Below, one piece after another: positions 15,483-26,548 of a stretch of DNA of 44,848 bases (its first letter is position 1; each line of letters opens with the position of its first letter). The stretch is taken from NCBI GenBank assembly GCA_903953055.1, contig CAJBIA010000153.1, forward strand, positions 1 through 44,848, written 5' to 3'. The notes under the pieces were generated by a model. That model saw only the letters and a list, made by a program, of their open reading frames with translations, was not told the origin of the DNA and did not search any database. The position numbers and the translations under genes are program-made. The stretch is from an uncultured Methylophilaceae bacterium (GTDB taxonomy: Bacteria; Pseudomonadota; Gammaproteobacteria; Burkholderiales; Methylophilaceae).

Positions 15483-16399
15483 AAGTTTTACCGCTCATTT
15501 TAGCTTTGTTGCTGACCTATTATCGGCCATTAATTGAACAAAATTGGCTGCAAAGTATTTTTGCGCCTTATGCGAGTTTTTTAGATCGCACTTTTAATGG
15601 CGGGACGCATCAGCATGGCATTATTGCTTGGTGTTTAGGCGTTTTGGCCCCAGCGGTTGTTTTGGGTGTTGCCTATGTGCTCGTCTTGTTATTGGTTGGT
15701 TATTTTGCAGCATTTCTGATCAGTCTTGTTGTGCTTTATTTCACATTACGATTTAGTTATTTTGGGCAGCATGCCGAAAAAATTGGCGTTAATTTAAAAG
15801 ATCAAAACATCGCTCCTGCGCGTCAATTGTTAGCTGAGTGGGAAAACACAGAAACTGACCATTACAATGCGGCTCAAATTGCTTCGGTATGTATTGAAAC
15901 GACATTAAAACGTGCCCATCAAGGGATGTTTGCACCAATCTTTTGGTTTACAGTGCTTGGCCCAGCAGGCGCCCTATTTTATCGATTGGCGCATACGCTT
16001 CAAACTCAATGGGCCCAGCCTACCCACAACAGCTCATTTTATAATTTCTCCCAGCGCGCTTTTTATTATTTAGATTGGCTGCCAGCAAGAGTGACGGCTG
16101 CATGCTTTGCTGTGGTGGGGGACTTTGAGGATGCGGCTTATTGCTGGCGGACACAATCCTTTCAGTGGCCAGATAAGTTATTAGGCATGGTGTTAGCGAG
16201 TGGCGCTGGCGCAATAGGGGTCAAACTGGTCGAAGCCTTGCCTTATCGTGGGGTGTTGCAAGCCCGACCAGAATTGGGCTTAGGTGACGAGCCGGATGCT
16301 GATTATGTTAAAGCTGCCGTTGGCCTGGTATGGCGCGTTTTATTACTGATGATTGGCTTATTGACCCTGCTCACTTTTGCGCATTGGTTGGGCGCTTAA
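15479..16399 (+). CDS. CobD/CbiB-AmpE family inner-membrane protein
   Basis: A 306-residue membrane protein starting at TTG 15479 within a TTGA overlap, with GGGAG upstream. Hydrophobic segments occur near the N terminus, at about 48-90, about 150-170 and at the C terminus. Family patterns seen are [40 protein letters not shown] and [19 protein letters not shown], which match the CobD/CbiB superfamily. In betaproteobacteria such single genes outside cobalamin clusters are usually AmpE-like with an uncertain role. No cobalamin synthesis genes are nearby, so I do not assign adenosylcobinamide phosphate synthase. The gene ends four bases before ispH. Confidence 0.75.
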   Translation: MKVLPLILALLLTYYRPLIEQNWLQSIFAPYASFLDRTFNGGTHQHGIIAWCLGVLAPAVVLGVAYVLVLLLVGYFAAFLISLVVLYFTLRFSYFGQHAEKIGVNLKDQNIAPARQLLAEWENTETDHYNAAQIASVCIETTLKRAHQGMFAPIFWFTVLGPAGALFYRLAHTLQTQWAQPTHNSSFYNFSQRAFYYLDWLPARVTAACFAVVGDFEDAAYCWRTQSFQWPDKLLGMVLASGAGAIGVKLVEALPYRGVLQARPELGLGDEPDADYVKAAVGLVWRVLLLMIGLLTLLTFAHWLGA

Positions 16400-16403
16400 T
16401 TCT

Positions 16404-17330
16404 ATGGATATATTACTTGCCAACCCTCGAGGTTTTTGTGCGGGAGTCGACCGTGCCATTATCATTGTGGAACAGGCTTTAGAGAAATTTGGCGCACCAA
16501 TCTATGTTCGACATGAAGTCGTGCATAACAAATTTGTCGTGGATGAGCTTAAATCTAAAGGGGCGATTTTCATTGATGAATTGAAAGAGGTGCCTAGCGG
16601 GAATACCGTCATCTTTAGTGCGCATGGTGTTTCTAAAGAGGTGCGTATAGAAGCAGAATTAATGGGCTTGCGCGTGTTTGATGCCACCTGTCCCTTGGTC
16701 ACAAAAGTGCATATCGAAGTCGCCAAAATGCGTGCAGCCGATAAGGAAATTGTGATGATCGGTCACAAGGGCCACCCTGAAGTTGAGGGAACCATGGGGC
16801 AGTCTGAAGGGGGTATGTATTTGGTCGAGACCCCAGAGGACGTCGAAACGCTTGAGGTTAAAGACCCAAAAAAATTAGCGTATGTGACGCAAACCACCCT
16901 ATCTATCGATGATGCTGCCAATATAGTTGCGGCGTTAAAACATAAATTCCCTGAGATTGCTGCGCCTAAAAGCGATTCAATTTGTTATGCAACACAAAAT
17001 CGCCAAGACGCAGTTAAAGTGCTCGCCAAAGATTGTGATTTGGTCATTGTGGTTGGATCTCCCAATAGCTCAAACTCAAATCGTTTAAGAGAGGTTGCTC
17101 AAACGCAAGGCGTTGAGTCTTATATGGTGGATAACGCAACTTTTATTGATCCTATTTGGGTTCAAGGTAAGAAACGTATTGGAATTTCTGCAGGCGCCTC
17201 AGCCCCTGAAGTGTTAGTGAAGGAAGTGATTGCTAAATTGCAGACACTCACCAATGCTAATGTCACCGAGTTATCGGGGGTGGTTGAAAATGTGGTCTTT
17301 CAGTTACCTAAAAATCTTAAGGAAGCTTAA
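16404..17330 (+). CDS. ispH: 4-hydroxy-3-methylbut-2-enyl diphosphate reductase
   Basis: A 308-residue Fe-S enzyme of the MEP pathway, making IPP and DMAPP from HMBPP. ATG 16404 gives the canonical N terminus [15 protein letters not shown]; the longer frame overlaps the previous gene. The three cluster ligands are visible: Cys12, Cys96 (ATCPLV) and Cys194 (ICYATQNRQ). The active-site [10 protein letters not shown] (His124, Glu126) and [10 protein letters not shown] are intact, and length is typical. It follows the CobD-like gene closely and ends in an intrinsic terminator. Confidence 0.97.
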   Translation: MDILLANPRGFCAGVDRAIIIVEQALEKFGAPIYVRHEVVHNKFVVDELKSKGAIFIDELKEVPSGNTVIFSAHGVSKEVRIEAELMGLRVFDATCPLVTKVHIEVAKMRAADKEIVMIGHKGHPEVEGTMGQSEGGMYLVETPEDVETLEVKDPKKLAYVTQTTLSIDDAANIVAALKHKFPEIAAPKSDSICYATQNRQDAVKVLAKDCDLVIVVGSPNSSNSNRLREVAQTQGVESYMVDNATFIDPIWVQGKKRIGISAGASAPEVLVKEVIAKLQTLTNANVTELSGVVENVVFQLPKNLKEA

Positions 17331-17342
17331 GATTGACTTCAT

Positions 17343-17371
17343 AAAAAAGGGCGCAAATAGCGCCCTTTTTT
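17343..17371. terminator. Intrinsic terminator after ispH, also facing the DoxX gene
   Basis: A perfect 12-bp inverted repeat, AAAAAAGGGCGC (17343-17354), loop AAATA, GCGCCCTTTTTT (17360-17371). It works for both converging genes. Confidence 0.92.
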
Positions 17372-17388
17372 GATGTGATGTTACTGTT

Positions 17389-17769
17389 TTATTTTTTTAA
17401 ATTATCTAAGCTGCAAGTGGTGTTCGGATTAAGTGCCAATGTTAAGAAACCGCCGGCAAGGCCAATGTAAATGAAGAAAGTCTCTGGGCTAAATCGGCCG
17501 ACAACAACGGCCATAAAAACTGCTAAAGCCGCCAAAACATAAGCAGACAGTTTGGTTTTAAAGCCAAGAAATAATGTGGCTCCACCAATTAACTCGATTA
17601 AGATCAGTAAAGGTGCAAAATTTTCACCCAAGCCTACTTGGCTCAGCATTTGTTTGTATTGTGCATATCCTTCTGGGCTGGATTGGATGGCAATGAGCTT
17701 TAATACCACGACGCCAAGAAAAGTCGATGCCAAAAAAATACGGCCTAACGCACTTAAATATTTGTTCAT
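17389..17769 (-). CDS. DoxX-like family membrane protein
   Basis: A 126-residue protein with four hydrophobic segments. The start ATG 17769 (MNKYLSALGRIF) has AAGGT upstream, while the longer open frame adds a polar, unlikely leader that runs into the fae promoter. The N-terminal LGRIFLASTFLGVVVLKL, the middle PLLILIELIGGATLFLGFKTKL and the C-terminal stretch follow the DoxX/DoxD pattern. Members are often linked to quinone or redox stress, but no specific role can be read here. It is divergent from the fae homologue. Confidence 0.82.
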   Translation of the reverse strand: MNKYLSALGRIFLASTFLGVVVLKLIAIQSSPEGYAQYKQMLSQVGLGENFAPLLILIELIGGATLFLGFKTKLSAYVLAALAVFMAVVVGRFSPETFFIYIGLAGGFLTLALNPNTTCSLDNLKK

Positions 17770-17856
17770 GAGGATGACCTTGTAAATGAATTTGTGTGCA
17801 AAGTATAACTCAGCACGCAAGCCATGAGAATAACTCTTGCGAGATGATGACTTAGT

Positions 17857-17885
17857 TTGCTGATGCATCAAGGCTTGGGTAGAAT
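17857..17885 (+). promoter_or_regulatory. Predicted promoter of the fae homologue
   Basis: TTGCTG (17857-17862) and TAGAAT (17880-17885) with a 17-base spacer, about 55 bases upstream of the ATG. Prediction from consensus only. Confidence 0.5.
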
Positions 17886-17939
17886 ACGCAACTAAGATTT
17901 TTTGATTCACGATTTGTTAACTTTTAGGAATTGACCCTT

Positions 17940-18491
17940 ATGTCTAAAATTATTTTTAAAGCGGGTGAAGCAACCGTTTTTTCAGAAGGTAAAGACGTTA
18001 CCGCTGCGATGCCAGAAATTTTAATTGGCGCTGTTGATGGCCCAGTAGGCGCTGCATTTGCAAATATGATGGCACAAAGCAAAGGCCATACAGCGATGTT
18101 TGCTGTCCGTGATATTAACCAATTGGTTCGTCCAGCAACCATGATGGTGCCAAAAGTCACATTAAAAGACAGTATTAATATCGAGTTGTTTGGAGGGGTT
18201 GTCCAAGCGGCAACGGCCGATGCGATTCTAGATTGCGTGATTGAAGGAATTATTCCTAAAGATCAAGTGAATGATTTATGTATCGTGACTTTGGTTTGGG
18301 TTGATCCAGGTTGTGCTGCTTTGGCTAAGGAAGGCAAATTGGACAAAGCCGATATGTACAAAAACAATTACGAAGCGACTAAATTGGCAATCAAGCGTGC
18401 ATTGAATGATGAGCCAACCATTGATGAGTTAATTAAAAATCGCCATACAATTAAACACTGTATGTGGGAAGAAAGTTGGGGCGAAATCTAA
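17940..18491 (+). CDS. Formaldehyde-activating enzyme homologue (Fae-like), catalytic His absent
   Basis: A 183-residue protein that starts at ATG 17940 with AGGAA upstream. Fae condenses formaldehyde with tetrahydromethanopterin. The Fae fold is clear from ILIGAVDGPVGAAFANMM, PATMMVPKVTL, IEGIIPKDQVNDLCIV and the C-terminal NNYEATKLAIKRAL. In true Fae the early strand reads GNEVAHIDLxIG, whose His is the proposed general acid. The aligned segment here is KDVTAAMPEILIG, with Met24 at that place. It is therefore probably a Fae paralogue (Fae2/Fae3 type) with altered or no hydro-lyase activity. A single-gene unit with its own promoter and terminator, 20 bases downstream. Confidence 0.85.
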   Translation: MSKIIFKAGEATVFSEGKDVTAAMPEILIGAVDGPVGAAFANMMAQSKGHTAMFAVRDINQLVRPATMMVPKVTLKDSINIELFGGVVQAATADAILDCVIEGIIPKDQVNDLCIVTLVWVDPGCAALAKEGKLDKADMYKNNYEATKLAIKRALNDEPTIDELIKNRHTIKHCMWEESWGEI

Positions 18492-18513
18492 TTCGCTTTA
18501 GTTTTTAGACCAG

Positions 18514-18541
18514 AAAAAAGCAGCCAATCGGCTGCTTTTTT
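18514..18541. terminator. Bidirectional terminator between the fae homologue and the mutY operon
   Basis: A 12-bp perfect inverted repeat, AAAAAAGCAGCC (18514-18525), loop AATC, GGCTGCTTTTTT (18530-18541), one base before the end of the convergent hypothetical gene. Confidence 0.9.
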
Positions 18542-18542
18542 A

Positions 18543-18764
18543 TTAGATCTTTTTCTCGATGTGCGCTGAGCGCATAATTTTATCAATGACCAATCTTGCC
18601 ATCGCCCAAGCTTTTTCCTCGCGCATCATTTCTAGCTCTTGTTCGTCATAAGGCAAATAGCGACCTCCATGCGTTAGTGAATATCGCACAGAGTTTTCGA
18701 CCTTGGTGTACGCAAGCATGACGTCTTGAATACGTTCGTCTTTAAATCGGTAAAGTGAAGCCAT
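18543..18764 (-). CDS. Small conserved-looking hypothetical protein
   Basis: A 73-residue soluble, charged, mostly helical protein with no cysteine, signal or membrane segment. I do not recognise a family. Features are an N-terminal SLYRFKDERIQDV, a central GGRYLPYDEQELEMMREEKAW, and a basic C-terminal end. It begins 22 bases after mutY ends, with the same direction, so it is the last gene of the rluB-uppP-asmA-mutY operon and is read up to the shared terminator. Coding is supported by operon spacing and a clean ATG start. The role is unknown. Confidence 0.65.
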   Translation of the reverse strand: MASLYRFKDERIQDVMLAYTKVENSVRYSLTHGGRYLPYDEQELEMMREEKAWAMARLVIDKIMRSAHIEKKI

Positions 18765-18786
18765 CGTTTAAATTGATCTTCAAAAA

Positions 18787-19854
18787 TTAACGTTGCAAGT
18801 TTAGCAAAATATTTCGCACTGGTGTAGGAAGTGCAGCGCCAATGGCATCCTCAACATTTAGCCAAATGGTATTCGGGCGAATGGCTTGAAGTGAACGATG
18901 AATGACCTGTAACGGTTGTGGCAGGATCTCAAGCTTGAAGTGGGTGAACGTATGCAAAATGCTGGGGAGTGGCTCGTCTGATTCCACCTCTAAGCCAAAT
19001 CGCTGCATGGCGACTTCGCTAGGAATTTCTTGCATGCTTATTTCTGGCAGACTCCATAAGCCACCCCAAATACCGGTAGGAGGACGTTTTTCTAGCATTA
19101 CTTCATTACCATTTAAGAGTAATAACATCGTCGTCTGTTTTTGTGGAATGGCTTTACGTGGTTTGGGGGTTGGCAATGCTTTGGTTTGATTTTTTGCAAG
19201 GGCCATGCAATGAACGTTAAGTGGGCAAAGCTCACATTTAGGCTTGCTTCGTGTACAAATCGTGGCACCCAAATCCATTAAGCCCTGGGTATAAGCGATC
19301 ATCTCTTGGTCAGGGACTAATGTTTCAGCAAGGGCCCATAACGCTTTTTCAATTTTCGGAGAACCCGTCCAACCTTCAATCAAAAAGTGTCTGGCTAAAA
19401 CGCGTTTAACATTACCATCTAAAATCGTTTGATTTTGCTGAAAGGCAAATGAAGCAATAGCAGCAGCAGTTGAGCGTCCTATGCCAGAAAGAGTCTGAAT
19501 TTTTTCAAAATCTTCCGGGAATTGACCATCGAACTCGTCCATGATGGTTTGTGCGGCATTGTGTAAATTACGTGCGCGAGAGTAATAGCCAAGTCCGCTC
19601 CAATGCTGCAATACTTCTTCCTGGCTTGCTTGAGCGAGTGTTGCAATATTAGGAAATCGTGCCATGAATCTAGCATAGTAAGCAATAACGGCAGCCACTT
19701 GCGTTTGCTGTAACATAATTTCTGAAACCCAGATTGCGTAGGGATCCTGAGTATTCTGCCAAGGTAGGTCATGGCGACCATGAATTTTTTGCCAGGCAAT
19801 TAATCGAGATGAAAAGTCGCTAGCGGTAGAATTTTGCGGCTTATCTTTGATCAT
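18787..19854 (-). CDS. mutY: A/G-specific adenine glycosylase
   Basis: A 355-residue base-excision repair enzyme removing adenine opposite 8-oxoguanine. Seen are the catalytic Glu45 in SEIMLQQTQV, the helix-hairpin-helix TLSGIGRSTAAAIA, the catalytic Asp146 in LDGNVKRV, and the 4Fe-4S loop Cys200-x6-Cys207-x2-Cys210-x5-Cys216. A C-terminal NUDIX-like domain recognises 8-oxoG (MLEKRPPTGIWGGLWSLPEI). The HhH has LSGIG rather than the commoner LPGIG. It starts 21 bases after the asmA stop in the same operon. Confidence 0.96.
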   Translation of the reverse strand: MIKDKPQNSTASDFSSRLIAWQKIHGRHDLPWQNTQDPYAIWVSEIMLQQTQVAAVIAYYARFMARFPNIATLAQASQEEVLQHWSGLGYYSRARNLHNAAQTIMDEFDGQFPEDFEKIQTLSGIGRSTAAAIASFAFQQNQTILDGNVKRVLARHFLIEGWTGSPKIEKALWALAETLVPDQEMIAYTQGLMDLGATICTRSKPKCELCPLNVHCMALAKNQTKALPTPKPRKAIPQKQTTMLLLLNGNEVMLEKRPPTGIWGGLWSLPEISMQEIPSEVAMQRFGLEVESDEPLPSILHTFTHFKLEILPQPLQVIHRSLQAIRPNTIWLNVEDAIGAALPTPVRNILLNLQR

Positions 19855-19875
19855 TATTTTTTATTGGATTCGGAT

Positions 19876-22467
19876 TTAGAAGCCAAGCAACTTATTTAAT
19901 TTCTTTTTGACTTTATCTTCAGGTGTCGATGGTGCCGGGGTTGTTTGGGTTGCGCTGCTGCTCGGATCTGCCTTGGGTAAGCCAAGGAGTGATTTCACTG
20001 TATCCACCTTATTGCCACCTACATTATCTAATAATTTGTTCTTTGCGATGCCGGCCGCTAAACCACTTAGATCAACATTGTAATTAGGTTTTCCAAATGC
20101 ACCAGTGACTTTGATGGGGATCGTGAGACCGTTCATCATACTAAGATCAGATCCGCCTTGTCCCTTCAGCGAATTGACGATGGTTGGTTTCGCTGTGTAG
20201 TTAAGCGTTTCATTGCCGATATCAATATCACCATTGCCACCAATACGAAATAGAGGCGCTTTAATACTCAGGTCTTCATTGTGAGCAACTCCATTTTTAA
20301 TGGTAAATGTTGCAATCATTTCGCTAAAGTCAGTTTTTTGGGTTTTGTCACTCGCGGTCGAATTTTGCTTCATGATATTTAATTTGTCTTTCACTCCACG
20401 AAGCGTGCCAGCAATATCAATTCCTTTTATAGCGCCATCTACTAAGTTAAGGCTGGAAGTGCCGTTGAGTGATTTTTTTAGGGCCCCAACGGTGTTGCCA
20501 CTTGAGGTGATGTCGATATTTAAAGTGCCCTTGCCGTTAAGCATATCGTTATGGATGGCATCGACCATGAATGGGCCAACGGCAATATTATTCATGTTCT
20601 GCTTCAAGGCAAGGCTTGGCGTATTGCGTGCATCCACTTTAAGTGAACCGCTCATAGTGCCTTCGTATAGGTTGGCTGAAAATGGGGCTAATTCTGCCAT
20701 GCCTTCATTGGCTTTTAGCTTGATATGTACATTATTCGTTTTGATATTGGCCACTTTAAGTTGGCCGATATTTAAGCCACCTTCGGCATTTAATTTTTTT
20801 AAGGCGCTGAGGTCAATTGGATTCTCATTACTGCTTTTCGTCTCCATTTTGTTTTCTGCTTTGGTGATGTATTTGTCGGCATCTAATTGGTCAATATCTA
20901 TGTCAAAGTGATATGCAGGTTTTGAGAATTGACTTATTCCAAAGCTACCTTTGATTTGTGATTCATCAAATTTCACAGAGAAGGGTGAAATGGCGACTTG
21001 ATCACCGTCGGCTTTTATACCAAGCGTTAAATTAGATAATTGGTATTTTTCATAATTTATTTTCCCAATGTTGATATTTCCTTGAAGCAATAAGGCCTTG
21101 AGTGCAGATAAGTCATTTGGCTGATCTGAAGCCTTACTCGCTGAATCCCCTATTCCACCCATGAGTTTGTTTAAATCTAGTTGATTGGCATTTAAATTAA
21201 ACTTGATGGTTGGTTTGCCAAAGTGAGATAAAGCGAGATCCCCTTTTAACTGGCTATCACCAAGGGTTAAGTTGTAATCACTGTCGACTAACTCTTGTTT
21301 TACGTCCGCATGCACTTTAAATATAAACTCGCCTTGCATTTTGCCTTTGGGTAATTTGGGGTCTACCACATCGATTTGACCAGCAAGTTTTGGTAAGTCA
21401 AAAATCATCTTTTCCAAATTACCAGAGAACGGGGATGCAAATTTACTTTGTACATGACGCTCGCCTTGTTTCATAGAAAGTTCGCCGACAATGCCACTGC
21501 TTTGAAATGATTGTGGCGAGCCTTTGATGTTGGCAAGGGTTAAACTACCTTTCGTTACATCGTTCCCTTTGCTTTGGCTGAAAGTAATATTTGCTTGTTT
21601 GCCAGTCACAACCTCTTTTAGTGCTGAGAGTTTTGGGGCACTTAATGCAAAAGCTAACGTTTGACCTGCTTGGTTCCCTGTTAAATCAAATTTTAAGCCA
21701 TTGACTAAAATTTCCATTGCTTCGGGCTTAGCGTCCACGTCACCAATCAGGGTGATATTGCTATCATTTAAGGTTCCTAGGTTGCCTTTAATACTTGTAC
21801 TCAATCCTTTGGCGACATAGTGTTTGCCCTCAACATCTGCCATAAAGTTACCTGAGAGTTTGATGCCTGCATTCACTTTGGGGTTGCTTGCCTCCAATTG
21901 AAAATTCGTCTTAATATCAAATGGCCGGTCAAGCGCAACGTGACCCGTTTGGAGGTTAAGTTGACTCACGCTATATTTTCCGTTGTTGAGCTCATCAGAA
22001 AAATGAATAGAGGTATTGCTGATATTAATGCCATCTATATCAAATTTGATTTGCTCAGATTCTTCTTCCTTGCTCATTAAGTCGTCAAAGTTAGTCGTGC
22101 CGTCTTTGAATCGCGTGATGTTAGCGTTCACCCCATCAACATAAACAGTATCAACGACTAATTGTTTGTTAATTAAGGGGAGTAAGGCGAGCGAAACTTT
22201 TACGCTATTGATGCTCGCAAATTCTTTGGCACTATTGTGTTCTGAAAGTGAGACCTTTCCTAAATTGGCGCCCAATTTAGGCCAAAAAGCTAGTTGGATA
22301 TCCCCATCTAAATGTAGCGTGCGCTGTTTCTTTTCTTGGACTAATTTGATGATGAGCGGTTTATAGTCGTTAGGATTAAATGTGGCGGCGAAGATGCCAG
22401 CGATGATGGATAAAACAACTACCAAGCCTAATAAGCCATAAGCTGTAAATTTAAGAGTTTTTTTCAT
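19876..22467 (-). CDS. AsmA family envelope protein
   Basis: An 863-residue protein of the AsmA-like clan, anchored by an N-terminal hydrophobic segment (LLGLVVVLSIIAGIFAATF, about 13-31) with most of the chain in the periplasm. The region after the anchor (FNPNDYKPLIIKLVQEK, then LHLDGDIQLAFWPKLG) is the classic AsmA N-terminal domain. The middle holds repeated strand-rich units, for example two beginning DLSALK and continuing NIGKI or NIGQL, as expected for the repeating beta-groove. The C-terminal AsmA_2 part ends with a Pro/Ser/Thr-rich tail (about 835-850). AsmA-like proteins are thought to act in phospholipid transport or outer-membrane assembly. It sits between uppP and mutY. Confidence 0.88.
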   Translation of the reverse strand: MKKTLKFTAYGLLGLVVVLSIIAGIFAATFNPNDYKPLIIKLVQEKKQRTLHLDGDIQLAFWPKLGANLGKVSLSEHNSAKEFASINSVKVSLALLPLINKQLVVDTVYVDGVNANITRFKDGTTNFDDLMSKEEESEQIKFDIDGINISNTSIHFSDELNNGKYSVSQLNLQTGHVALDRPFDIKTNFQLEASNPKVNAGIKLSGNFMADVEGKHYVAKGLSTSIKGNLGTLNDSNITLIGDVDAKPEAMEILVNGLKFDLTGNQAGQTLAFALSAPKLSALKEVVTGKQANITFSQSKGNDVTKGSLTLANIKGSPQSFQSSGIVGELSMKQGERHVQSKFASPFSGNLEKMIFDLPKLAGQIDVVDPKLPKGKMQGEFIFKVHADVKQELVDSDYNLTLGDSQLKGDLALSHFGKPTIKFNLNANQLDLNKLMGGIGDSASKASDQPNDLSALKALLLQGNINIGKINYEKYQLSNLTLGIKADGDQVAISPFSVKFDESQIKGSFGISQFSKPAYHFDIDIDQLDADKYITKAENKMETKSSNENPIDLSALKKLNAEGGLNIGQLKVANIKTNNVHIKLKANEGMAELAPFSANLYEGTMSGSLKVDARNTPSLALKQNMNNIAVGPFMVDAIHNDMLNGKGTLNIDITSSGNTVGALKKSLNGTSSLNLVDGAIKGIDIAGTLRGVKDKLNIMKQNSTASDKTQKTDFSEMIATFTIKNGVAHNEDLSIKAPLFRIGGNGDIDIGNETLNYTAKPTIVNSLKGQGGSDLSMMNGLTIPIKVTGAFGKPNYNVDLSGLAAGIAKNKLLDNVGGNKVDTVKSLLGLPKADPSSSATQTTPAPSTPEDKVKKKLNKLLGF

Positions 22468-22510
22468 CGTTAATTCCTCTCAAAAAATCTAAATTTTTGC
22501 CGCTATTGGT

Positions 22511-23311
22511 TTACCAAAAGTAAACGATGACGGCAATTCCAAGTGCAATGCGATACCAAGCGAATATTCTAAAGTCATGACCTGCCACATAGCGAATTAG
22601 GGATTTAATGGCGACTAATGCGGATAGAAACGCGGCAATAAATCCCACTAAAAACAATCCCGCATCATCTATTGTTAAAAGGTCTCGGTTTTTCAATAAG
22701 TCATAGCCTGTTGCTGCGAACATGACTGGAATGGCTAAAAAGAATGAAAATTCAGTTGCGACTTGACGAGATAGCCCAAAAGACATCCCACCCAAAATTG
22801 TTGCCCCAGATCTTGAAACGCCAGGAATTAAGGCAAGCGCTTGCGCGCAACCAATTTTAAAAGCATCAAGTACCGTCATTGATTCGATGTTTAAAACATG
22901 AGCCTTCGGGGAGATTTTTTCGATGACTAATATCACCAATCCCCCAACAATCAGCGCTATTGCGACAGGCAGTGGCTTAAAAAGCACCGCTTTGATTTGG
23001 TGATGAAAGAGGAGGCCCAAAATAGCGAGTGGTAAAAATGCAACGAGCAGTTGTAAGACAAAGCGTTGTGCTTGAATGTCATTCTTTAATGTGCGTACGA
23101 TTTTGAATAGCCTGGCGTGATATAACCAACACACAGACAAAATGGAACCGAGCTGAATGACGATTTCAAATACATCGCGTTTTTCTTTGTCTAAAAAATT
23201 CATGAGATCGCCAACAATAATGAGGTGACCTGTGCTGCTAATGGGTAAAAACTCAGTAGCGCCTTCAACCAGTCCTAAAAGTAGGGCTTTAAATAATAAA
23301 ATTAGATCCAT
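22511..23311 (-). CDS. uppP: Undecaprenyl-diphosphatase (BacA type)
   Basis: A 266-residue polytopic membrane enzyme that dephosphorylates undecaprenyl diphosphate to recycle the lipid carrier for peptidoglycan. The two active-site blocks are intact: the N-terminal LVEGATEFLPISSTGHLI and the central IPGVSRSGATILGGM. Seven to eight hydrophobic segments and family length. It begins 16 bases after rluB and is followed 43 bases later by asmA, so the envelope functions cluster. Confidence 0.97.
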   Translation of the reverse strand: MDLILLFKALLLGLVEGATEFLPISSTGHLIIVGDLMNFLDKEKRDVFEIVIQLGSILSVCWLYHARLFKIVRTLKNDIQAQRFVLQLLVAFLPLAILGLLFHHQIKAVLFKPLPVAIALIVGGLVILVIEKISPKAHVLNIESMTVLDAFKIGCAQALALIPGVSRSGATILGGMSFGLSRQVATEFSFFLAIPVMFAATGYDLLKNRDLLTIDDAGLFLVGFIAAFLSALVAIKSLIRYVAGHDFRIFAWYRIALGIAVIVYFW

Positions 23312-23327
23312 GGCTACTCACTAAAAA

Positions 23328-24506
23328 TTAGAAACGTTCTTCAGGCCTTAAATAACGCCATTCGCCTATTGGTAATTTACCAAGCGTGACACTGCCAATA
23401 CGAATGCGTTTGAGACCGAGTACTTTTAAGCCAACCAGTTCGCACATGCGTCGAATTTGGCGTTTACGCCCTTCTCGTAAAACAAAGCGCAGCTGATCCT
23501 CGTTTTGCCAAGAGACTTTAGCCGGTTTCAAATTCACCCCATCTAAAGATAATCCATGGTTGAGTCGATCAAGGTCGTTATAAGACAAATCCCCTTCAAC
23601 GCGGACCAAATATTCCTTCTCCACCGTTGAGTCTTCACCAATCAAATGCCGCGCGATTCGCCCATCTTGAGTAAGTACTAACAATCCTGTTGAGTCAATA
23701 TCCAAGCGCCCTGCTGGAGCAAGTCCTTTTAAGAATCCGCGCTGAAATTCTTTAGGTTGTGAATGATGAAGTAAGGGGTCGTCTTTCCAATGGTTGTCCG
23801 GATGAATCAGCACAATCGCTGGATCATAACCATCTTCAGCTTGCCCTGAAACGTAGCCAATCGGTTTGTTCAATATAATAGTCACGACCTCAGATTGATG
23901 CTTTTCTGCATCCTTACTGATTTCGATGTTGGCATTCATTTTTACGCGGCTACCAAGCTCGTCAATGACAATACCATCCACCTTTACCCAGCCATTGCTA
24001 ATCCATTCATCAGCTTCGCGTCGTGAACAAAAACCAAGTTCTGCCATGCGTTTTGAAAGCCTTGGAAAATCTGGATTGCTCGGTAGTGGCTTAGGTGAAA
24101 ACATCGGATTAGTGGTGCGGTCGTTATTGAAATGCCCCACCTCAAACCCATCACGCATTTTGCCACCACGGCGTGGGGTATCTCGTCCGGTGTCATCCAG
24201 ACTAGGACGGGGTGTTGGCGACGAAAAACTTTCGCTTGATTCCCGAGGTGCTTCGTTTCGCAATCGCCCGTCAAAACGGTGATTACGTTGAGACGCTTTT
24301 GAAGGTGCGCTTTCTGTTGGCGCAGCCGCACGACTTTGCAAGTGTTCTACAGGCGTTTCATCTTGTGGTTTTACAAAAGGCTTGGGCGCAACGGTCCGAT
24401 CACGTTTGCTTGGGTCAGTGCGACGCACTGGCGCCTTGCTTGCCTGAGGGCGAGTGCTATCGATCGGTTTTTTTGAAATTTTAATGGTGGTCAAAATGGA
24501 AGCCAA
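23328..24506 (-). CDS. rluB: 23S rRNA pseudouridine synthase of the RluB/RsuA family, long N-terminal extension
   Basis: Up to 392 residues. After about 148 residues of low-complexity Arg/Pro/Ser-rich sequence come an S4 RNA-binding domain ([21 protein letters not shown]) and the RsuA-type catalytic domain with [10 protein letters not shown], then the catalytic Asp in [19 protein letters not shown]. The C terminus has [18 protein letters not shown]. The start is unclear: the frame opens at TTG 24506, has no ATG before the extension is over, and no good ribosome site. RluB makes pseudouridine 2605 in 23S rRNA; RluE/F relatives cannot be excluded. It is first in the operon with uppP, asmA and mutY. 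Confidence 0.85.
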   Translation of the reverse strand: MASILTTIKISKKPIDSTRPQASKAPVRRTDPSKRDRTVAPKPFVKPQDETPVEHLQSRAAAPTESAPSKASQRNHRFDGRLRNEAPRESSESFSSPTPRPSLDDTGRDTPRRGGKMRDGFEVGHFNNDRTTNPMFSPKPLPSNPDFPRLSKRMAELGFCSRREADEWISNGWVKVDGIVIDELGSRVKMNANIEISKDAEKHQSEVVTIILNKPIGYVSGQAEDGYDPAIVLIHPDNHWKDDPLLHHSQPKEFQRGFLKGLAPAGRLDIDSTGLLVLTQDGRIARHLIGEDSTVEKEYLVRVEGDLSYNDLDRLNHGLSLDGVNLKPAKVSWQNEDQLRFVLREGRKRQIRRMCELVGLKVLGLKRIRIGSVTLGKLPIGEWRYLRPEERF

Positions 24507-24583
24507 AAGTTTGATTTATTTGATGAGGTATATTATACGCGTTAACAAAACTTGCTTGCCTAATCGCACATAAAATATCGGCA

Positions 24584-24616
24584 ATAAAAAACCCCACAGT
24601 GATGAATTGTGGGGTT
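24584..24616 (-). terminator. Intrinsic terminator of thiC
   Basis: On the minus strand, AACCCCACA (24616-24608), a nine-base loop, TGTGGGGTT (24598-24590), then a T-run continuing to 24584. It lies 22 bases after the thiC stop. Confidence 0.85.
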
Positions 24617-24637
24617 GTGATGAATGCGCAGAGCGCA

Positions 24638-26524
<1,887 letters not shown>

Positions 26525-26548
26525 CTACTCCAAAAAATAACACAAAGA

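Noticed and set aside
15479-16399. Adenosylcobinamide-phosphate synthase (true CobD) as partner of B12-dependent RNR
   Set aside because: No other cobalamin synthesis gene or cobalamin riboswitch is in the window; AmpE-like assignment is safer.
17770-17910. N-terminal extension of the DoxX protein
   Set aside because: The extra 47 residues are polar, lack family match, and overlap the fae promoter; ATG 17769 has a ribosome site.
20300-20911. A 203-codon plus-strand frame inside asmA
   Set aside because: It is antisense to the AsmA gene, whose protein is clearly family-like; hydrophobic composition is what antisense of such beta-rich coding sequence gives. No ribosome site.
23926-24484. Plus-strand frames of 90-118 codons inside rluB
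   Set aside because: They mirror the low-complexity extension of RluB; no recognisable domain and no start signal.
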